NCBI GenBank assembly: GCA_964019695.1
Contig: OZ026530.1
Coordinates: forward strand, 29,370,690-29,434,689
Reading direction: 5' to 3'
From: Loripinus fragilis
Taxonomy: Eukaryota; Mollusca; Bivalvia; Lucinida; Lucinidae
DNA length: 64,000 nt
Shown: positions 45,601 to 51,600 of the stretch, piece by piece
Layout of the letters: each line of letters starts with the position of its first letter
Position numbering within the stretch: the stretch's first letter is position 1
Notes under the pieces: generated by a model
The model's database searches: none
Told to the model about the DNA's origin: nothing
What the model saw: the letters and a program-made list of their open reading frames with translations, nothing else
Made by a program: the position numbers and the translations under genes

Positions 45601-48600
45601 TTATTTATTCATTTATTTTAAAATAAGCTTCCAGGAGTCCCTGAATACGCTAAGATGCAATTTCACATGATGACTTAACTTGACGTCGTGGGTAAGATAG
45701 CATGGGTAAGATAAGTTTTCTATCCCAGGGTAAAATCTCAGATATCCTTATCCGGTGTGCAAGAATATAGATTACACTGATGTGCAGGCTTGTTTGGGCC
45801 TTTACTGCCTCTTCGGATTTATTTTTGCCTTTGTTGGTAAATCCTTTTTGTTAAATGGGAACCATTCTACTGCCCCAGAAATGAAACACAACAATAGAAA
45901 TCATACTCAGATACAATACATTGATGCTTTATTTTAATAGGGTTCATACAGGGAAGTTTGAGTAAAATTCAAGGACTTTCCAAGGGCTTCTCAAGACTAT
46001 TTTACAGTTTTCAATGACTAAAAGTTTAGGGAAAATACTGATCAAAGTGTTAAATTCTTCTTAAAAAATGCTAGACTGAGAAAATGGAGAAATAAGTACT
46101 AGAAAATGAGTATGAAATTGTTGTGCCTTTATTTGGTGCAGCATTTGCTGCACCAAATAAAAGCACAACAATTTCTTTGAGTGATTTTCCAGTACTTTTT
46201 AAGGCAGATTTAATTTTCAAGGACTTTTCAAGAAAGAAAGTACTTTTCAAGCCTGTGCAAACCCTGGGGAACCATTTCTTCTGCCCGAGAATTGAAACAA
46301 AACAAGTGAAATCATACTCAGATACAAAACAGGGATGCTATATTTTAATTTACTTACTTTCCCATTCCAGCTCTCCGTCATCACTTTCAAGGTCATCTGG
46401 AGTTTCAAGGTCGTCTGGGGTGGGAGGGTCATACAGGTCACTGGAACCATCGCCAGGTACCAGGTCAGAGTTTGCTGCAATTCTTTTCTTCTTTCTTGCC
46501 TCAGAGAGTAAAGTATTTGGTCTGGCTAAAATTGAAAGATATTATTTCAAAAACATACCTCATCGCTTAAACCTTTTGTATACTAATGAATTCAGGCCTT
46601 TAGTTAAGAGTGTGTACCAAAATATTAATTTTCTTATTTCTCAACCAAAACAGATGTTATGGGTACTCAAAATAACCGTCTAAATAAGACAGTTCTTTAG
46701 AGCACTCAAAACATACCGTAAAACCTGTATAAAACGGCCACTCAAAAATAGACAAAACAAAGATCATAATGACTAATGGAAGCTTAACGAAGGTCGAAAG
46801 TATTGCAGAATGCTCCAAGGGGAGCATTCTGCAATACTTTTTGACCTGCATTAAGCAATAATTGGTCTCGAAAAACCAATTTTCTGTCTTTTGAGAGTTG
46901 CCGTTTTACACAGGTTTTACTGTATGTTAAATCTGATGGGTAAGAAAATATTTACTATTTTATGCTCAAAAATTTTGTTTACCTTAACCTGTGGAATTCT
47001 TCCAACTGGTATAGCACAATGAGCTTGGTATGAATCTTTGTCCATATCAAGTGGCCACATACATAATGAAAATGCCTCATAAGATTGTAGCCTGAGCTAT
47101 TATTATACAATAATAAATAAAGAACAAGACAAAAGAACCATTATTTACTGGCTAAGTACATACAGTTTCTGGTTTGATCAATAATTCTTAGCATGATGGG
47201 TAATTTCTCATGTCGTCTGCCGCCTTTTTTTAAAGTTTTTTTTCTTTAAAAATTCTTTCAGGAACACTATCAGAGTGTCAGATGGTTTGGATTCAGATCA
47301 GGCCAGATTTTCTGTTGGTCCTGAATTGGATCCAACCTGTTATCAGCAGACAAAAAAAGTAGCCGCTATCAAGGAAAGAGTTATATAATAAATACAAGAC
47401 AAAAGAATTGTTTACTGGCAAAGTACTTGCTATTTCTGGTTTTGATCAGTTTAGATGGATCTTCTTTTATCAATAAACTTGACATCAAGGAAACAGAAAA
47501 TATTATAACAAATACAAGAAGGCTTGTTTACCAGAATAAAACATGTACCTTTTGGTTTTGAGTTTTATTATAGCTATTTGCATGCTCATTGTTGGGTAAT
47601 ATTGCATGGTTTTTTTATCATTAACTTTTCAGAAAAATCTTTCCGAGTGTCCAGATCAGGTCCGAAATTTTGTCTGGCCTAACAGGCCTCAAAATATCTG
47701 AAAATATGCAATGGACCTGCATCACAAAAACTATTGGCATATCTGGGGAAAAAATTAATTCTCACTAGAAATATCAAAATTTTCACTTGCCCCGCAGCTT
47801 GAGGCACGCGTAAATACAAGCGGACAAGTGCTATTTTCTAGCCCTGCCTATATAATCTGGGTCAAACTTGTTTGCCAAGCTCATGAGGTTATCAGCAGGC
47901 GCCAAAAGTCTTCACTTGCTGGTAAAGAGTTGAAATAAGGGTGAGGTTGGCGTGCCGTGAAACTGGTTTAAGCCCTCCAGTAAAATATTTTTTCTGACCC
48001 TTCCAAGGGGATGCTTTTTTTGTGGATCGTTTATGTTATTTCTGGCTTATTTTTGTTATGCTTTCGTGCGGGTCTGTTCCTTGTGGTCACCTGCTGGGAA
48101 AGGGCTGACCTCTTGGCTTTTGTTTGTGATGTCTTATTGTGAAGTTGTCACTTTCCCATTGGTATCCTGGGTCAGGTGTGGTGCTTGATAGATTCCTGAT
48201 CTTTGCCCTTTTTCTTACTTTGAAATAAGCCGTGGCTTCTCAATGAGCTGACGTCTGATAGGACATCTTGACGTCTCTGCGACAGGCAGTGACGTCATGT
48301 ATCAAGCATGCATGTCTTTGTCTTCTTATAACCAATTTACAGACCACAGACATTTTCCCTCTTTTTACTTAAAATATTTAGTTACTCTTTGCCTATTAGC
48401 ATCGTCTGCTGGTAACCTTTACAAACAGTTTGGACTTAGATCAGGCCCGACAAAATGGATCCAATGATGGTATTTCAATACCTCTTTGCCTACTTGGGTC
48501 TTCTGCTGATAATCATTGCAAACAGTTTGGACCCAGATCAGGCCTGACAAAATGTCTGGCCTGATCTGGGTCCAAACTGTTTGACACTCTGATGGTATTC

Positions 48601-51600
48601 CTGAAAGACAGTTGATTTTGAAAAAAATCAGCAGATTACAAAAACATAATATTTATTACCCAGTAGCAGGACTTTAGTTAAGAGTGCGTAACAAAAAATT
48701 AATTTTCTTATTTCTCAACCAAAACATATGTTGTGGTTACTCAAAAGAACTGTCTCAATGAGACAGTTCTTTTGAGCACCCAAAACATATGTTTAAATTG
48801 ATGGGTAAGAAAATATTTACAATTTTACAATGAAAATTTTGTTTATCTAAATCTGTGCAGTAGGCATGATATAAAATCCATGATTTTTGACATTACTAAA
48901 GTCTGATATATCACATAGGGCAGTGACGTCATGTGTCAAGCATTTCCTTTTACAATCTTTCCTTTTACAGACCACAGACAACATTTCCCTCACTTTTTAC
49001 ACAAATTGTTCAATAATTGTCATCAGCAGAGAAACATACCAATTGCAGGAGAATCCTTCCAATCTCCAAATCTAGAAATTTCAATTAACCCTTAAAGCGC
49101 CAATCACAACTGCAGCAGACGACAAATTTTGTGATATCTTTCCTAATTTTTGAAAAAATAAGGTATGGTATTTCATGAGAATCGTCTGCCAGCAGACGAT
49201 TCTCATGAAATATCATGCCTTATTTGTTATTTTTGAAAAAGCAGCAAAATTTGAAATTTTCGTCTGCTGCAAATTATAGGTGGCGCTTTATAGGTTAAGA
49301 AATCAGACCTTAGAAGAAACACTGTCTGGATGACATTTGAAAATCATTTACGTAGATGTCGGAATTTTGATTTTATATATCAGACATGTAGGGCTTTCCA
49401 TTGTCCAGATTTGAGACCAAGTATGGCACAGAACTTAAAATACTGCTAAAGAAAAAATATTCCTGGGGCTGAAATACATGTGTAAATTCTTATTTGTGAC
49501 CCAGACACCTTAATAGCTGATTTCATAGGCCTTCCATACTATTCCGAATCACATGATTACCTCAGACAATCAAAATTTGTTCCATTACCACGAGACTATG
49601 CAGCCATGTGCTCGAGGCCAGCATCAAGACACCAAAATAAACTCTGTTTTGGAAGCAAACAGGCTTGTATATATTTCATACGAAGTGAGGATTAGTTGTA
49701 AGGGGCCACTTTAAGCCGCTTTGTATGTTTATTGTTAACTCGAAAACCAATTTTATGTCTTTCAAACAGCACCCGTGGTTGTTTACATTCTGATGTCAGT
49801 ATTGAGTACATCACAGCACCAGTGTCACTGACTGGGTCGGTGGTTATGTTCATCATTTGAAGAATGAATCAAAATCTCGTCAAAATCATCATTGGTAATG
49901 TGGCATCGAGCTATCAAGTCAATCTAGCGATAGAAATTCCTAATATAACCGAAAACTACATAAATTTGCACATTTTCACTTGTCAACATTGGGTATCTTC
50001 AATGCTTATTTAAATATACGTCACATTGCTGGGAAGTTTTTTTGATTGGCCAGATATTTTTCTATTCCGGAGGGCTCGGAGCTAATCTGAACATGTCGGG
50101 AAAACTCAGTATGAAATTAGCTATATGAACAATGAACCATCTCAAGAAAATTGTATCGAAACCTGATGGAGAAATCCATCAGTATACAAAAGGCCGATAG
50201 CTAGGGGTGTAACGATACATCGATAGTCTGATGCATCGTGATAGTTACTGATCTGATAGTGCTATCGTGATAGTGTTTTCAACTATCGATAACTATCGCC
50301 GATAGTGCACCCAACTATCGATAGTTTTGATAGTTTAGATAGCCAGGCAGATAACATAACCTTTGTAATGGTATTTCAGTAGATTTATATTCAGACACAG
50401 TGAAGACATGTGATAAAGCTTAAAGCAGCAGTTTTGTAATCACTTTGGCTGTTACATGGTCATTGCAGGTTCAAACACCTTCTACATGAAGATAGAAGAT
50501 AAAAACAAGTTCTCTGTTACCAGCTGGTATAGTGGTTTCCTTGGGAGATATTTATCTCACTGCCTATTTGACAAATAGAAAATTAGCATGAAAGCATAAA
50601 GAGATGACTGACAAAAACAAGCTCAAAAGTGAGAAGACTGAATACATGTATAAATTGAATGGAAAACCTTGATGAAGAAGGCAGGCATAAAGTAGTTAAA
50701 GCATAATTGCACGATTATTAACAGGTTCAGGATTAAGATTACTCAATGTTTTTTTTTATTTAATTAGTTGTTTAGTTTTTTATCACTGGCTACAACAAAT
50801 ATAGACTGTATTCTAACCAAGAAATAAAACCAAGAAATGTGAAAAGAGGAATATCATGGCAGGTTTTAGTCTTTACTTCCAAGGGGTAACCTTTTAAGAA
50901 CATATTTGACTTCACCACAGCTGGTGACTGGGACTGTGTGGCGGCGGTCAAACGTCTCCCTGCCCTTCACTATAGTGCAGATTTTATTTTCTTGTCCTTT
51001 GGGATCATGGGTTTCATTGTGGAACTTTGAAACTATTAGAGGGTCACTGATGAAGCCTAAATGGCAGAAACTAGCTAGTCTGGCCCAGGAAATGTGCACA
51101 CTCTAGTTTCAGTTCTTTGGTGCAGTCTTTGCTTCCAAGGGATACCCTATTAAGAACATATTTAGACAGCTATATTTTTTTCTACATGGGTTCCCAATAC
51201 TAGGGATTTTTGACAGTTAACACTGCCACATCAGGGATTATTAGTAAACAATTATAACTCCTAAACAGTCACAAGGGAATTAGACAGGCTATTTCCGTAA
51301 TTGCCTAATTCCCAAGTATTCTTGCCATGACCCCTTTGGACAAAGATATTGATCAGTGTACCCTGAATTAGAGTATGGTTCAAATTTAATAATAATAAAA
51401 ATGTAAAGCCATTTTGATAGCCAATAAACATACAATATTCAGACATATTAAATCAAACACAGTATGCAGACAATTACTACCAGCTGCTTTGTTAAAAACT
51501 CATTCTTTCTACTCTTAGCCATGTTTAAGGATCATTGTGGAGAAAACCTGATAGTATTGTGATAGTATGATGATAGTATGCCACGATAGTGATAGTATCG

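Noticed and set aside
46123..46683. 186-codon plus-strand open frame
   Set aside because: It runs through a CAGGGTTC element and antisense to exon 2 of the BNIP2-like gene; it is an accidental frame.
50866..51106. hAT transposase gene
   Set aside because: Only a faint resemblance over about 16 residues, and no DDE or BED-finger residues could be identified.
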